Origin: Ignavibacteria bacterium
GTDB taxonomy: Bacteria > Bacteroidota > Ignavibacteria > Tepidaquicellales > OLB5
DNA length: 38,515 nt
Assembly (NCBI GenBank): GCA_026417195.1
Contig: JAOADS010000003.1
Location: 1 to 38,515 of the forward strand
Direction: 5' to 3'
The notes beneath the pieces were generated by a model. That model searched no databases, had not been told where the DNA came from, and saw nothing but the letters and a program-made list of their open reading frames with translations. The translations under genes and the position numbers were made by a program. Each line of letters starts with the position of its first letter. The first letter of the stretch is position 1. Below are positions 1 through 8,727 of this stretch, piece by piece.

Positions 1-17
1 ATGTGTATAAGAGACAG
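1..17 (+). other. Tn5 mosaic-end (Nextera) adapter remnant
   Basis: The first 17 bases, ATGTGTATAAGAGACAG, equal the last 17 bases of the 19-bp Tn5 mosaic end (AGATGTGTATAAGAGACAG) carried by Nextera tagmentation libraries. It sits exactly at the contig edge and interrupts a conserved efflux-pump gene. It is almost certainly untrimmed library sequence rather than genomic DNA or a real transposon end. Confidence 0.93.
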
Positions 18-2264
18 GTTTATTGCAGTCCTTACTGTTGATGCTATGGAAGTTGTATTTAGTTTATACAGTGATGCTCTTTCCCTGTCAATATCTATTT
101 TAATTTCCGGTCTTCCTGCATCATAATCGTCTTTCAGATCAGCTATGCCCGGGATAGTCTGAATTTCTCTTTTAATTCTGTCAGCCAGCTCACCAAGAAC
201 AGTAAAATCATTCCCGGATATTTCAATATTCACAGGAGGACCTGTAGGCGGGCCAGCCTGTTGTTTGCTAATTCTCACGTCAGCAGTTGTTATTCCTTCA
301 ATAACATCACGGATTTCATCTATAGTTTTAAATGAACTTTGGGATCGCTTCTCTTTATCAAGAAAATTAATTGTAATTGTAGCTACATTCATTTTACTTC
401 CTCCCCCTCCTGTAAACCCTCCGCCTATTTCACTACCTACATTTGTCACATAATATTCTATGTCTTTAAATTGTTTTAGCTTTTCCTCTACCAACATAGC
501 AGCCAGATTAGTTTTATCAACTCCGGTTCCTTCAGGATAAACAATATATATAAAAGCCTGCTGAGGTTCTACATTTGGGAAAAACTCAACTCCTTTGCTG
601 AAGCTTCCGAAAAGAACAAACACTATAATTAAAATCATAAAGGTGCCTGACAAAGTAAGTGCCTTATGTCTTATAGTAAATCTTAAAACCTTCTCATAAT
701 GAACTATAACCTTTTCAAAAAATTCATTGAAGCTGACGTGAATCCTGTGAAATAAATTAAACTTACTTAGCTTTCCAGATTTTTCATGATCCCGCCTGTA
801 ATTTATAAACTGTGACGCTAAAACCGGACTTATCACAAGAGCCGTAAATAAAGAGGCAAAAAGACATACTATAAGCGTAATAGGCAGATACTTCATAAAC
901 TCCCCGACTATACCCGGGAAAAAAAGAAGCGGGAAGAAAGAAGAAATTATAGTAAGCGTTGCAATTAAAACTGGGATCTGAACTTCCCTCGGACCTTCAA
1001 GTGATGCTTGGAGAGGATTTAATCCTTCCTTTTCCTGTAGTCTGTATATATTTTCAGTAACAACTATTGCGTCATCAACTATAATACCAAGCACAAGAAT
1101 AAGAGAAAACAATACTACCATGTTCAGTGTAATACCCATCATACTCAAGACACTGAATGCTATCAGAAAAGAAATAGGTATGGAAAGTGATACGAGAAAT
1201 GCATTTTTAAAACCCATAGCAAGAAACAAAATGAGGGTAACTAATAACACCCCTGTTATAATTCCGTTCTCAAGCTCATGAACCGTATTCCTTATGAATT
1301 TAGACTGATCCCCCGTGAAACTGTATTTCAGTCCTGCAGGGAAATTCTGTTCTTCACTTTTCAAGAGTTCCTTAACTTCATCGGCTATTCTTATTATATT
1401 TTCACCGCTTCGCTTTTTTACAACTAGAGTTACAGCTTCCACACCGTTTTCCCGTGCATAAGAAGTTCTCTGTTTAAATCCGTACTCCACTCGAGCCACA
1501 TCTCTCACGTATACTGGTTGTCCCATAGGAGTCTTGACAATAAGATTATTCAATAGCTCCGGATCAGATATTTCGCCCGGTACTCTTACAAGATAATTAA
1601 GTTTCCCGACATCAACGCTTCCGCCCGGAATACTTTGATTTTCAGACTTAACAGAATTGACAATATCATTAAAACTCACACCATAATATTTCATCCTGTT
1701 TGCATCAGCATTAATCTTAACTTCCCTTTCTAAACCTCCTGACACTGTTACTTCAAGGACACCGGGTATAGCTTCAATTTTATCTGCAAGTTTATCGCCC
1801 ACATCTTTTAGTTTCTCTAACCCAAACTCTCCTGTGAGGTTAACATAAAGCATAGGAGATTCAGAAAAATTAATTTCAGATATTACCGGCTCTTCTATAT
1901 CAGCTGGCATCTTTGTCTTTGCAGTAGACACCTTATCTCTTACTTTCTGTAAAGCGTCTTCAATTTTTACATTAGGGTTAAATTCCACAATAACCTGAGA
2001 AAAGCTTTCTCTTGAAACCGAAGTAATTTTCTTAATATCTTTTATGCTTTTAACTTCAGTTTCTATTTTCTGGCTAACAAGACTTTCTATATCCTGAGGT
2101 GACACTCCGAAATATGCAGTTGATATGAACACATAGGGTATTGTAATTGAAGGTGCTGCTTCTTTGGGAAGTGACATATAGGAAAATGCACCAGCGAAAA
2201 TTATTATTACCAGAAGTATATAGACTGTTACCCTGTTTTTAACTGCAAATTTAGCTACGTTCAT
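18..2264 (-). CDS. RND-family efflux permease (AcrB/HAE1-like), 3' end missing
   Basis: Inner-membrane proton-driven pump of a tripartite efflux system. The ATG at 2264 opens a frame with no stop through to base 18, giving 749 residues of a protein that normally has about 1,000-1,050; the C-terminal quarter is lost at the contig edge. Visible landmarks are the N-terminal transmembrane helix (VTVYILLVIIIFAGAF), the FGVSPQDIE porter-domain start, and TM4 with the proton-relay pair Asp397-Asp398 in GIIVDDAIVVTENIY, matching AcrB D407/D408. The large periplasmic loop after TM7 contains a glycine-rich GGGFTGGGGS stretch. It begins 20 nt after the adaptor gene and is the last visible gene of the tetR-led operon. 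The substrate cannot be told from sequence; the full AcrB-like fold and the absence of a heavy-metal signature that I can see favour organic compounds. Confidence 0.93.
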
Positions 2265-2284
2265 TCTCTTTGACTGAAATTTGA

Positions 2285-3352
2285 TTATTCAATAACCTGA
2301 ACCTTATCTCCGTCGCTAAGTTGCTGAAATCCTTCATAAATCAGCTTATCCCCAGACTTCAGACCTGAGCTAATTAAAACATTATTCCCGTCTCTGCCTC
2401 CTATTATCACGTTTTTTCTCCTTGCCTGATCCCCTTCCATAACAAAAACAAATTTATCTGTCCCGTTATCTGTGACGTAATCCTGAGGAAGAACGATCGC
2501 ATCGCTTAAAGACAGTTGTATAACTGATACATCTACACTCATTTCCGGTTTAAGAAGTCTCTGCCTGTTATTTATTACTACTTCTATTTCAAATGTTCTG
2601 TTTGATGTATTAATAGATGGAGAGATATAAGTTACCTTGCCTTCAAACTCAATTCCCGGAAGAACATTACATGTCACTTTCACTTTCTGTCCCTGTTTAA
2701 TCTCGTTAACATATCTTTCAGGAATGCCTGCTGAAACCTTTACACTTGAAATATCTATAACACTTAAAATAGGTGAACCGGGTGCTGTCATTTCACCCCT
2801 GTTCATATATTTTTCATTGACAACTCCGCTTATGGGAGAGCGTATAAATCCAGTCTTTAATCTCGTTTTAAGAATCTCTGTACTTCTGACTGCAGCTTCA
2901 TATTGCCATTTAGCAGTAAGATACTGGATTTCTGTTGTAGCATTTTCTTCATAAAGTTGTTTCTGCTTCTCATAATTAATCCTGGCAAGTTCAAGCTGTG
3001 CTTCATTCTGCTGGAGAGTTGCAAGTTCAACATCTTTCTTTATTCTTGCAATAAGTTCTCCCTTTCTCACGAAGCTCCCTTTTTCTTTATTCAGGCTTAC
3101 TATTAACCCCCCTTCTTCAGATGATATCTTTGCGGAAGCAAAAGGCTTAACAGTACCCACAACAGTCAGTAAACTGTTAAACTGACCCGGTTTAATTTCA
3201 GTTACCTTGACATATGATGTCTTTTTTTGTTCACTTTCTTTCCTTGTTTCAGCTCCTCCGTCTCCGCTGCATCCATTAATCGAGACAGAGAAAATAATAA
3301 GAATTATCACATACAGTTTTTTTAATACTAAAGTATTCCGGTTATTTTTCAA
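2285..3352 (-). CDS. RND efflux periplasmic adaptor (HlyD/AcrA-like lipoprotein)
   Basis: Membrane-fusion protein linking the RND pump to the TolC-like channel. I place the start at the TTG at 3352, because GGAGG lies 6 nt upstream; the product is then 355 aa and begins with a lysine-rich stretch, a hydrophobic helix (LYVIILIIFSVS) and a lipobox ending at Cys28 (SINGC), so it should be a lipoprotein anchored in the inner membrane. A longer frame starting at a TTG at 3379 would hide the signal peptide and overlap the channel gene more. Next come the lipoyl/barrel-sandwich halves (around ISSEEGGLIVSLNKEKGSFV and TGFIRSPISGVVNEK), with a coiled-coil hairpin between them (about residues 100-150), a beta-barrel domain and a membrane-proximal domain. 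It overlaps the end of the upstream gene by 11 nt, suggesting translational coupling. Confidence 0.92.
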   Translation of the reverse strand: MKNNRNTLVLKKLYVIILIIFSVSINGCSGDGGAETRKESEQKKTSYVKVTEIKPGQFNSLLTVVGTVKPFASAKISSEEGGLIVSLNKEKGSFVRKGELIARIKKDVELATLQQNEAQLELARINYEKQKQLYEENATTEIQYLTAKWQYEAAVRSTEILKTRLKTGFIRSPISGVVNEKYMNRGEMTAPGSPILSVIDISSVKVSAGIPERYVNEIKQGQKVKVTCNVLPGIEFEGKVTYISPSINTSNRTFEIEVVINNRQRLLKPEMSVDVSVIQLSLSDAIVLPQDYVTDNGTDKFVFVMEGDQARRKNVIIGGRDGNNVLISSGLKSGDKLIYEGFQQLSDGDKVQVIE

Positions 3353-4646
3353 GTAATTCCTCCAGTTCAGTTCTTGCAATTAAAAAATCATAAACTGCCT
3401 GCAGATAGGCAAGTCTAACCTTGTTTAAAGTTAATTCAGCATCAAGCACATCTATCTGATTGAGCACTCCGTTTTTATAACTAACAGATGCCAGTTCATA
3501 TCCTCTCTGGGCTACATTGACCAGTTCAGACTGTGTCTTTATCCTGTTTCTGGCATCTTCCAATTTTAGAATTACATTCTGTGTCTGGGTCTTTAGAAGT
3601 TCCTTTGTTTTCTGAATCTGCTCCTGGTTTTTCTTTATTTCAATCAGTGTCTGATCTTCTTTATATGAATTCCTGAAAACATTCAGATTCCACGTAAGCC
3701 CTATGCCTGCAACTATGGAATTATAAAAACGATAATCTTTTATAGATCTCCCGTCATTTTCATTAGTCTGAAGTTGATATTGCCCGAACAGGTATAGCTT
3801 CGGTAAATAATTCGCATAATCAACTTCTGCCAGTTGTTGATTGATTTTCAGGTTATATTTCAGTTGTCTCAGGGATATATGTTCGCTTGAAACCTTCCGG
3901 ATAATCTCATCACTACTTCCCCAGACCTCAAGGCTGTCGTAAGTCAATTCACCTTTAACATCTATATCCTCTTCGCCTTTTAAGCCTAATGTATTTTTAA
4001 GAACTTTTTTTGCAATCAGAAGATTATTTTCAGATTGCGCAAGCTGTGGTTTAAGTGTTTCTGTCTGAACTCTTGCCCTGATATAATCATACTCAAGCGC
4101 AACACCGGCTTTGTAACGTGCTTCAACTACTCTTAGATTTTCTTCCGAGTTCTCCAGACTCTTTTTATTAACTTTCACTATCTCTTTGAGAAGCAGGACG
4201 TTATAAAAGTATTTTTTAACTTCTGACTTTATTTTAATCTCCGACATCCTGGCATTTTCTTCCTGAAGATTTTTATAATATTTCGCTATCCTGATGCCTG
4301 TAAAAACCGGAGTACCTAAAATCGGAATAGGTTCTGATACGTCTATAACAGTGGTTAGACTGTTATCCGCACCTATCTCGAAGTTTTGTCCGAAAATATT
4401 TATGGTCTGCTTCATAACAGACCTTGTATAACGTGAACTAAGTGTCAGGTTTGGTATAAGGCTCTCACTATATACCTCAGATATTTTCCTTTCTGCTTTT
4501 AATATTTCCAGTTCAGATATTCTTACATCTGGATTATTTTTCATTGCAATATTTATTGCATCTGTAAGTGAAAGTTCCGTCTTCTGACAAAAACTCACCA
4601 ATGGTAAAAGAAAGATTATAGTCAGAGTAATTATTACAGTTTTCAT
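3342..4646 (-). CDS. TolC-like outer-membrane efflux protein
   Basis: Outer-membrane channel of the tripartite pump (OEP/TolC family, 434 aa, a normal length). A signal peptide is visible (MKTVIITLTIIFLLPLVSFC, cleavage before Gln-Lys). The mature protein starts with ELSLTDAINIAMKNNPDVRISELEI, the classic first OEP repeat. The second repeat has the parallel layout, with long amphipathic helices (about residues 160-230 and 320-400) and GVLNQIDVLDAELTLNKVRLAYLQAVYDFLIARTELE near the end. The ATG at 4646 lies 1 nt after the tetR stop codon, so the two are co-transcribed and probably coupled. The order regulator, channel, adaptor, pump on one strand is typical of Bacteroidota efflux loci. Confidence 0.93.
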   Translation of the reverse strand: MKTVIITLTIIFLLPLVSFCQKTELSLTDAINIAMKNNPDVRISELEILKAERKISEVYSESLIPNLTLSSRYTRSVMKQTINIFGQNFEIGADNSLTTVIDVSEPIPILGTPVFTGIRIAKYYKNLQEENARMSEIKIKSEVKKYFYNVLLLKEIVKVNKKSLENSEENLRVVEARYKAGVALEYDYIRARVQTETLKPQLAQSENNLLIAKKVLKNTLGLKGEEDIDVKGELTYDSLEVWGSSDEIIRKVSSEHISLRQLKYNLKINQQLAEVDYANYLPKLYLFGQYQLQTNENDGRSIKDYRFYNSIVAGIGLTWNLNVFRNSYKEDQTLIEIKKNQEQIQKTKELLKTQTQNVILKLEDARNRIKTQSELVNVAQRGYELASVSYKNGVLNQIDVLDAELTLNKVRLAYLQAVYDFLIARTELEELLEK

Positions 4647-4647
4647 A

Positions 4648-5265
4648 TTATTTCAGTGCTTTTTCAAGTAATTTCTTTTTATTGGAATACTTTCTTCTGC
4701 CTGTCTCTGTAAATATTCCGCTTAAAAATATCTCCGATGTAATTTTCATTGCATCGTGAAAAGAATATTTGCTGTTGTAGATAAAGTCTGAGCTGGTAAC
4801 AGCTTCAATTGCACCGTTTAATGCTGTGATTAAAATGTCTGCAGGAACATTTACCACGACCTTTTCACGTTTACCCTGCAGAAGAAGTTTTGACATAATT
4901 CTGGTGATCTTCTCTGAACGGAGCTTATCCATTTTAAGCTTAAGATGAGGGGCATGAACTTCAATGTCCCTGAACCAATGGGGAGAGCAGTTAAGACTAA
5001 AGGTTTTCTGACAACTGATTAACTTTAAAAATTTAGTTATCGTATCGTCTTCCGAATCAACAATTTCATCTAGAAGTTTGTTTATATTGCTTATCCTCAT
5101 ATCCATAACTTCATCAAGAAGCCTAGCTTTGGAAGGGAAGTATTTGTAGATAGTCTTTTTGCTTATCTTCAGTTCTGAAGCTATCTCATCTATGCTTGTT
5201 TTATAAAATCCTTCTTTAATAAACTTATCGTGAGAAAAGTTTAATATTTTGTTCTTGTCTGACAA
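4648..5265 (-). CDS. TetR/AcrR-family transcriptional regulator
   Basis: One-component repressor, 205 aa. The N-terminal helix-turn-helix is clear: FIKEGFYKTSIDEIASELKI followed by SKKTIYKYFPSKARLLDEV (about residues 14-53), with the usual TetR signature K-x-T-x-Y-x-Y-F. The C-terminal ligand domain is helical and not assignable. The start is a TTG: the codon immediately upstream in frame is TAG, and no ATG lies before the DNA-binding domain. It is the first gene of the efflux operon, and a palindrome lies only 4 nt upstream of its start, directly behind a promoter. It therefore very probably autoregulates itself together with the pump genes, with the pump's substrate as inducer (inference). 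Confidence 0.93.
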   Translation of the reverse strand: MSDKNKILNFSHDKFIKEGFYKTSIDEIASELKISKKTIYKYFPSKARLLDEVMDMRISNINKLLDEIVDSEDDTITKFLKLISCQKTFSLNCSPHWFRDIEVHAPHLKLKMDKLRSEKITRIMSKLLLQGKREKVVVNVPADILITALNGAIEAVTSSDFIYNSKYSFHDAMKITSEIFLSGIFTETGRRKYSNKKKLLEKALK

Positions 5266-5269
5266 CTAT

Positions 5270-5297
5270 GGAAACTTTTTTAGTTTTTTAAGTTTCC
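5270..5297 (-). promoter_or_regulatory. Probable TetR operator (inverted repeat)
   Basis: A perfect 8-bp inverted repeat, GGAAACTT (5270-5277) and AAGTTTCC (5290-5297), separated by 12 T-rich bases. The 28-bp span fits binding by a TetR dimer or pair of dimers. It lies between the tetR promoter and the tetR start codon and would cover the transcription start. The repeat is seen directly; binding is inferred from position and from TetR family behaviour. Confidence 0.7.
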
Positions 5298-5326
5298 AAT
5301 ATAACGTTTTAAAAATAATAAAACAA
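5298..5326 (-). promoter_or_regulatory. Promoter of the tetR-efflux operon
   Basis: On the minus strand, TTGTTT (5326-5321), 17 nt and TATATT (5303-5298). Read as a Bacteroidota promoter it is TTG, exactly 20 nt, then TATATTGG, one mismatch from TAnnTTTG. The box abuts the operator palindrome, so repressor binding would block initiation. Confidence 0.6.
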
Positions 5327-5340
5327 TAATGAATTTAATG

Positions 5341-5380
5341 TGGTTGTCACAGGCGGGTGGCAGATCTCTACCGGAGGTAA
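5341..5380. other. GC-rich intergenic element of unknown role
   Basis: This 40-nt stretch between the end of the helix-hairpin-helix gene and the tetR promoter is clearly richer in G+C than its surroundings. It can form two small hairpins: TGTCAC with GTGGCA (one G-U pair, loop AGGCGG) and TACC with GGTA (loop GGA). Neither is followed by a T-run, so it is not a standard intrinsic terminator. No second copy was noticed in the window. Function unknown. Confidence 0.3.
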
Positions 5381-5382
5381 AT

Positions 5383-5883
5383 TTACTCTGTAACAATAAA
5401 CTCTCTTATCTTCTCAAATTTTTTTTCTCCTATACCTTTTACTTTCATTATTTCTTCAGGTCTTTTAAACCTGCCTTTTGTTTCCCTGTATTCAATTATT
5501 CTCTCGGCGGTAACTTTACCTATGCCTGGCAGCAATTCCAGATCAGACTGTAAAGCTGAATTTATGTTGATTTTCGTCCCTATAGGCAGCTTCTCTTTAG
5601 AGGAGCTGTTCCTGTCTTTTTCAGCTATCAGACTGTCAGCATAAGTTCTTATCAACTTCGTCCTTTCAATTATTTCATCAGACTTCCTCTGTCTTTCAAG
5701 TTCCTCAAAGGATTTTTTAATCTGCTCCTCAAATTTCTTATCCGATTCAGTATAACTGAAAGTATCTGGTTTCCTGAAGTCAGATATCTTCAATACCAAA
5801 CCAGTAATGAAACTGACCATCAGAAAAGCAATAACCACAAGTTCATTTTTTGTAAGTCCCAGCTTTCTTAGATGCTTTAACAT
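5383..5883 (-). CDS. Membrane-anchored helix-hairpin-helix protein (ComEA-like)
   Basis: 166 aa. The N-terminus has a single membrane helix (ELVVIAFLMVSFITGLVLKI, about residues 14-33), followed by a charged coiled-coil linker (about 45-95). A C-terminal tandem helix-hairpin-helix domain begins with KININSALQSDLELLPGIGK and continues with VTAERIIEYRETKGRF and EEIMKVKGIGEKKFEKIREF. That is the ComEA/DUF655 DNA-binding fold, with both glycine hairpins (PGIGK, KGIGE) intact. ComEA proteins bind incoming DNA during natural transformation; here the domain faces the periplasm if the anchor is an N-in signal anchor. No other competence gene is in the window, so the role is inferred from fold only. 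It starts 1 nt after the dnaJ stop and appears to be the last gene of the hrcA operon. Confidence 0.8.
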   Translation of the reverse strand: MLKHLRKLGLTKNELVVIAFLMVSFITGLVLKISDFRKPDTFSYTESDKKFEEQIKKSFEELERQRKSDEIIERTKLIRTYADSLIAEKDRNSSSKEKLPIGTKININSALQSDLELLPGIGKVTAERIIEYRETKGRFKRPEEIMKVKGIGEKKFEKIREFIVTE

Positions 5884-5884
5884 C

Positions 5885-7054
5885 TCATCTCAGGTTTTCT
5901 TTTATCTTACTGAAGAATCCCTTACGCTTTTCTTTTTTTTTACCATCAGGACTGATGTTAGGGCTTTTGGAAAGTTCAACGAAGAGTTCTTTCTCTTTTG
6001 AATTGAGTTTTGTAGGAATGTAAACATCAATATGCACTAACTGATCACCCCTGCCATGACCGTTAAGATGTTTAATGCCCTTCTCCCTTAACCTGAGAAT
6101 TTTCCCGGGTTGAGTTCCCGGCTCAATCTTCATTATCACATTTCCGCCTAATACAGGCACTTCCTTCTCAGTTCCGAGAACAGCATCTGTCAGGCTTATT
6201 GTCAGGTTATAATGTATATCATCGTTATTTCTTATGAAAAAATCATGCTCCAGCTCTTCAATTAATATTATCATATCTCCGGATAAACCACCTCTGATTC
6301 CTGCATCACCCTGACTTCTGAGAGAAATATAATGTCCGGTTGAAACTCCCGCAGGGATTTTTACTTTAATTGTAGCATCTTTTCTTACACGTCCTTCACC
6401 GTGACAATCATGACATTTATCTTTAATAAGTTTTCCTTCGCCTCCGCAAACGTTACAGACCTGTATATTAATAAACTGCCCAAAGACTGAACGTGATATG
6501 TGTCTTACTTCTCCGGTCCCATGGCAATGACTACATTCTACAGTGGATGAATTCCCCCTTGCACCGGAACCATGGCATGAAGAACACTTTTCAAATCTTT
6601 TAACCTTTATGGTTTTCTCAACACCCTCTGCAATCTCTTCAAGTGTAAGCTTCAGGGTAACTCTCAGATCGTTTCCCTGTATTCCTTTCTGCTTATGTCT
6701 TCCTGAATGTCTCTGCGTCCCCCCAGTGCCGAATATTTCATCAAAAATACTTCCCCCGGAAAATATATCACTGAAATGAGAAAATATGTCATTTATGTTT
6801 TCAAATCCTGTATAACCGAAACCGCTGTTTCTTATTCCTTCATGACCAAATCTGTCATATCTGGATCTCTTATCCGGATCTGACAGCACATCATAGGCTT
6901 CAGCAGCTTCTTTGAATTTTTCTTCAGCTTCTTTATCACCCGGATTGCGGTCCGGATGATATTTCATTGCCAGTTTTCTGTAAGCTGTCTTTATTTCAGT
7001 CTCATTGGCATTTCTTGAAACTCCAAGTATTTCGTAGTAATCTCTTTTTGTCAT
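5885..7054 (-). CDS. dnaJ: Chaperone protein DnaJ
   Basis: Hsp40 co-chaperone that delivers substrates to DnaK and stimulates its ATPase; cytoplasmic. The 389 aa show the complete class I layout. The J domain is at 1-70 with His33-Pro-Asp35 (YHPDRNPGD). A Gly/Phe-rich linker covers about 75-115. Four zinc-binding CxxCxGxG repeats begin at Cys157, Cys174, Cys200 and Cys214 ([32 protein letters not shown]). Two beta-sandwich substrate domains follow. The ATG at 7054 lies 6 nt after grpE. dnaK is not in this cluster. Confidence 0.98.
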   Translation of the reverse strand: MTKRDYYEILGVSRNANETEIKTAYRKLAMKYHPDRNPGDKEAEEKFKEAAEAYDVLSDPDKRSRYDRFGHEGIRNSGFGYTGFENINDIFSHFSDIFSGGSIFDEIFGTGGTQRHSGRHKQKGIQGNDLRVTLKLTLEEIAEGVEKTIKVKRFEKCSSCHGSGARGNSSTVECSHCHGTGEVRHISRSVFGQFINIQVCNVCGGEGKLIKDKCHDCHGEGRVRKDATIKVKIPAGVSTGHYISLRSQGDAGIRGGLSGDMIILIEELEHDFFIRNNDDIHYNLTISLTDAVLGTEKEVPVLGGNVIMKIEPGTQPGKILRLREKGIKHLNGHGRGDQLVHIDVYIPTKLNSKEKELFVELSKSPNISPDGKKKEKRKGFFSKIKENLR

Positions 7055-7060
7055 TTAATT

Positions 7061-7642
7061 TCACATTTCAGGTTTTGATGAAACGATAACTTTCGCATGT
7101 CTAAGAACTTTATCTTTGAAAAAATAACCTTTCTCAACAGTTTCAAGTATGGTACCTGGTTCTACATCATCAGATGGCTTCTGCATAAGTGCTTCATGTA
7201 ATTCCACGTTAAACTTCTCGCCGGTTGAATTTATTTCCTTTAGACCCTGCTTCCTTAAAATATTAATTAATTTATGATAAATCATTTCTACACCTTTATG
7301 AAAGGCATTGTCATCTTTATCCGTATTGTATGACATCAGGGCTCTCTGAAAATCATCAATTACTGTAAGAAATTCTGTTATCAGTCTCTCGTTTGCATAT
7401 TTAATTAATTCAAACTTTTCTGTCTCTGTTCTTTTTTTGTAGTTTTCAAACTCAGCGGCTTTTCTTAAAAACTGATCTTTTAATTCATCAACTTTCTCCT
7501 GTAACTCCTTAAGCTCAGAATCATGGCCAGCTGCTTTTTCTTCGCTTTGATCCAGTGCAACCTCCTCATCAGTTGCTTTGTTTGTTTCCGTTTTAGTTGT
7601 TATTTCGGTTTTAGTTAATTTATGTTTTTTATCATCCTTCAT
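7061..7642 (-). CDS. grpE: Nucleotide exchange factor GrpE
   Basis: Nucleotide exchange factor for DnaK, 193 aa. The first 50 or so residues are low-complexity, highly charged and Thr/Glu-rich, as often seen in GrpE. A long coiled coil follows (about 45-100, containing EKVDELKDQFLRKAAEFENYKKRTE), then the family signature region FHKGVEMIYHKLINILRKQG and the beta domain ending HEALMQKPSDDVEPGTI...VEKGYFFKDKVLRHAKVIVS. Its ATG overlaps the hrcA stop by 4 nt (ATGA), indicating translational coupling. It is expected to be heat-regulated through the hrcA promoter. Confidence 0.97.
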   Translation of the reverse strand: MKDDKKHKLTKTEITTKTETNKATDEEVALDQSEEKAAGHDSELKELQEKVDELKDQFLRKAAEFENYKKRTETEKFELIKYANERLITEFLTVIDDFQRALMSYNTDKDDNAFHKGVEMIYHKLINILRKQGLKEINSTGEKFNVELHEALMQKPSDDVEPGTILETVEKGYFFKDKVLRHAKVIVSSKPEM

Positions 7643-8679
7643 AATTTCTCATATTTTAACTTTCCTGAAATGATTTTTGAAGTAAATTCAAGCATGGAAA
7701 CCATTTTGGAATAATCCATGCGTCTTGGGCCGATAAGGGCAATTTTGCCCTTTACTCCATCAGCATTATAAGTAGTAGTCACAACACTGTAATCTGCCAG
7801 CTTTTCATCCTGGTTCTCAGTGCCTATTGATATACCAATTGAATTATCCTTTAACTTTACAGAATTAAGAACATGAACTACAACTTCTTTATCATCTGTT
7901 ATTTCTATAATGTTACGGTAATTCTCTATATCTTCAAATTCTGGCTGGGATGAAATTTCTTTAATACCTCCTATATAAAGCGTCATACCTTCTCTTTCGT
8001 CATTGAATATTTTATCTATTGAATCTGTAAATATCTTTACAAGTTGTCTGGAAGAAGGTTCAACATCCTGCATCCTCTTGCTGAAAGTTAACCTGATCTC
8101 TTTAAGGCTTAACCCTGAAAGTCTTTCATTAAGCAATGATGACAAAACCTCCAGTTTATTTTGAGAGATATCAGACTCCACATCAAACATTAAAGTTCTG
8201 ACATGTCCAGAATGAATTGAAACTATTACAAGTATCCTGGCAGAAGCTAACCGGACAAGTTCAATCTTTTCGAAAAAGCCTTCAGAGAAATAAGGCTGGC
8301 TAACAATACTTATTTCCTTTGAAAGTCTGCCAAGAATCTTTGAAACTTCCTTAAATATATCTTGGGAACTGGGGTCCAGTTCGTTAATGTGTGATTTTAG
8401 TACCATCTCATCTACTTTCTCAAGTGGTTCTAAATCCATAAGCTCATTTACAAAATAACGATATCCTTTATCAGTAGGTACCCTGCCTCCTGAAGTGTGA
8501 TTATGAGTAAGCAAGTTAAGCTCTTCAAGTCCGCTCATTACATTTCTGACAGTTGCTGACGACAAATTCACATCTGGCTTAGCTGATATGCATTTTGAAC
8601 CTACAGGAGTTGCAGACCTGATAAAATCAAGAATAACGTGCTTTAATATCAGTTTCTCTCTCTCGGTAAGTGATTCCAT
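7639..8679 (-). CDS. hrcA: Heat-inducible transcription repressor HrcA
   Basis: Repressor of heat-shock operons that binds CIRCE elements; 346 aa, a full-length member. The N-terminal winged helix carries the family signature (SSATVRNVMSGLEELNLLTH, then TSGGRVPTDKGYRYFV, about residues 40-77). The GAF-like dimerisation region and inserted domain follow, with the typical LIGPRRMDYSKM near the C-terminus. It is the first gene of the hrcA-grpE-dnaJ cluster. A CIRCE-like element lies 3 nt before the ATG, between it and a good Bacteroidota-type promoter, so it should repress its own operon. Presence of HrcA is more typical of Chlorobi/Ignavibacteria than of Bacteroidia. Confidence 0.97.
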   Translation of the reverse strand: MESLTEREKLILKHVILDFIRSATPVGSKCISAKPDVNLSSATVRNVMSGLEELNLLTHNHTSGGRVPTDKGYRYFVNELMDLEPLEKVDEMVLKSHINELDPSSQDIFKEVSKILGRLSKEISIVSQPYFSEGFFEKIELVRLASARILVIVSIHSGHVRTLMFDVESDISQNKLEVLSSLLNERLSGLSLKEIRLTFSKRMQDVEPSSRQLVKIFTDSIDKIFNDEREGMTLYIGGIKEISSQPEFEDIENYRNIIEITDDKEVVVHVLNSVKLKDNSIGISIGTENQDEKLADYSVVTTTYNADGVKGKIALIGPRRMDYSKMVSMLEFTSKIISGKLKYEKL

Positions 8680-8682
8680 AAT

Positions 8683-8709
8683 TTAGCACTCAAGAAGTTT
8701 AATTGCCAG
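8683..8709 (-). promoter_or_regulatory. CIRCE-like HrcA operator with one degenerate arm
   Basis: The half nearest hrcA is the exact CIRCE arm (TTAGCACTC on the plus strand, GAGTGCTAA in the direction of transcription, 8683-8691). A 9-nt spacer (8692-8700) separates it from the other arm, which reads CTGGCAATT on the minus strand and matches the consensus TTAGCACTC at 5 of 9 positions, keeping the central GCA. The position in the leader immediately before hrcA is where CIRCE normally lies. Confidence 0.75.
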
Positions 8710-8727
8710 ATTAAGAAAACAAGTTCC

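Noticed and set aside
2637..3106. Plus-strand open frames within the adaptor gene, and similar frames opposite hutI, ftcD, carB and glyA.
   Set aside because: They are antisense to clear conserved genes, show no domain features or initiation signals, and follow from the codon pattern of the opposite strand.
3353..3379. Longer N-terminus for the adaptor (TTG at 3379).
   Set aside because: It buries the lipoprotein signal behind extra polar residues and overlaps the channel gene by 38 nt, whereas the TTG at 3352 has GGAGG at good distance.
5377..5386. GTAAATTTAC palindrome at the end of the helix-hairpin-helix gene as a terminator or operator.
   Set aside because: It overlaps the stop codon, is AT-rich and short, and has no T-run; such palindromes are common in DNA of this composition.
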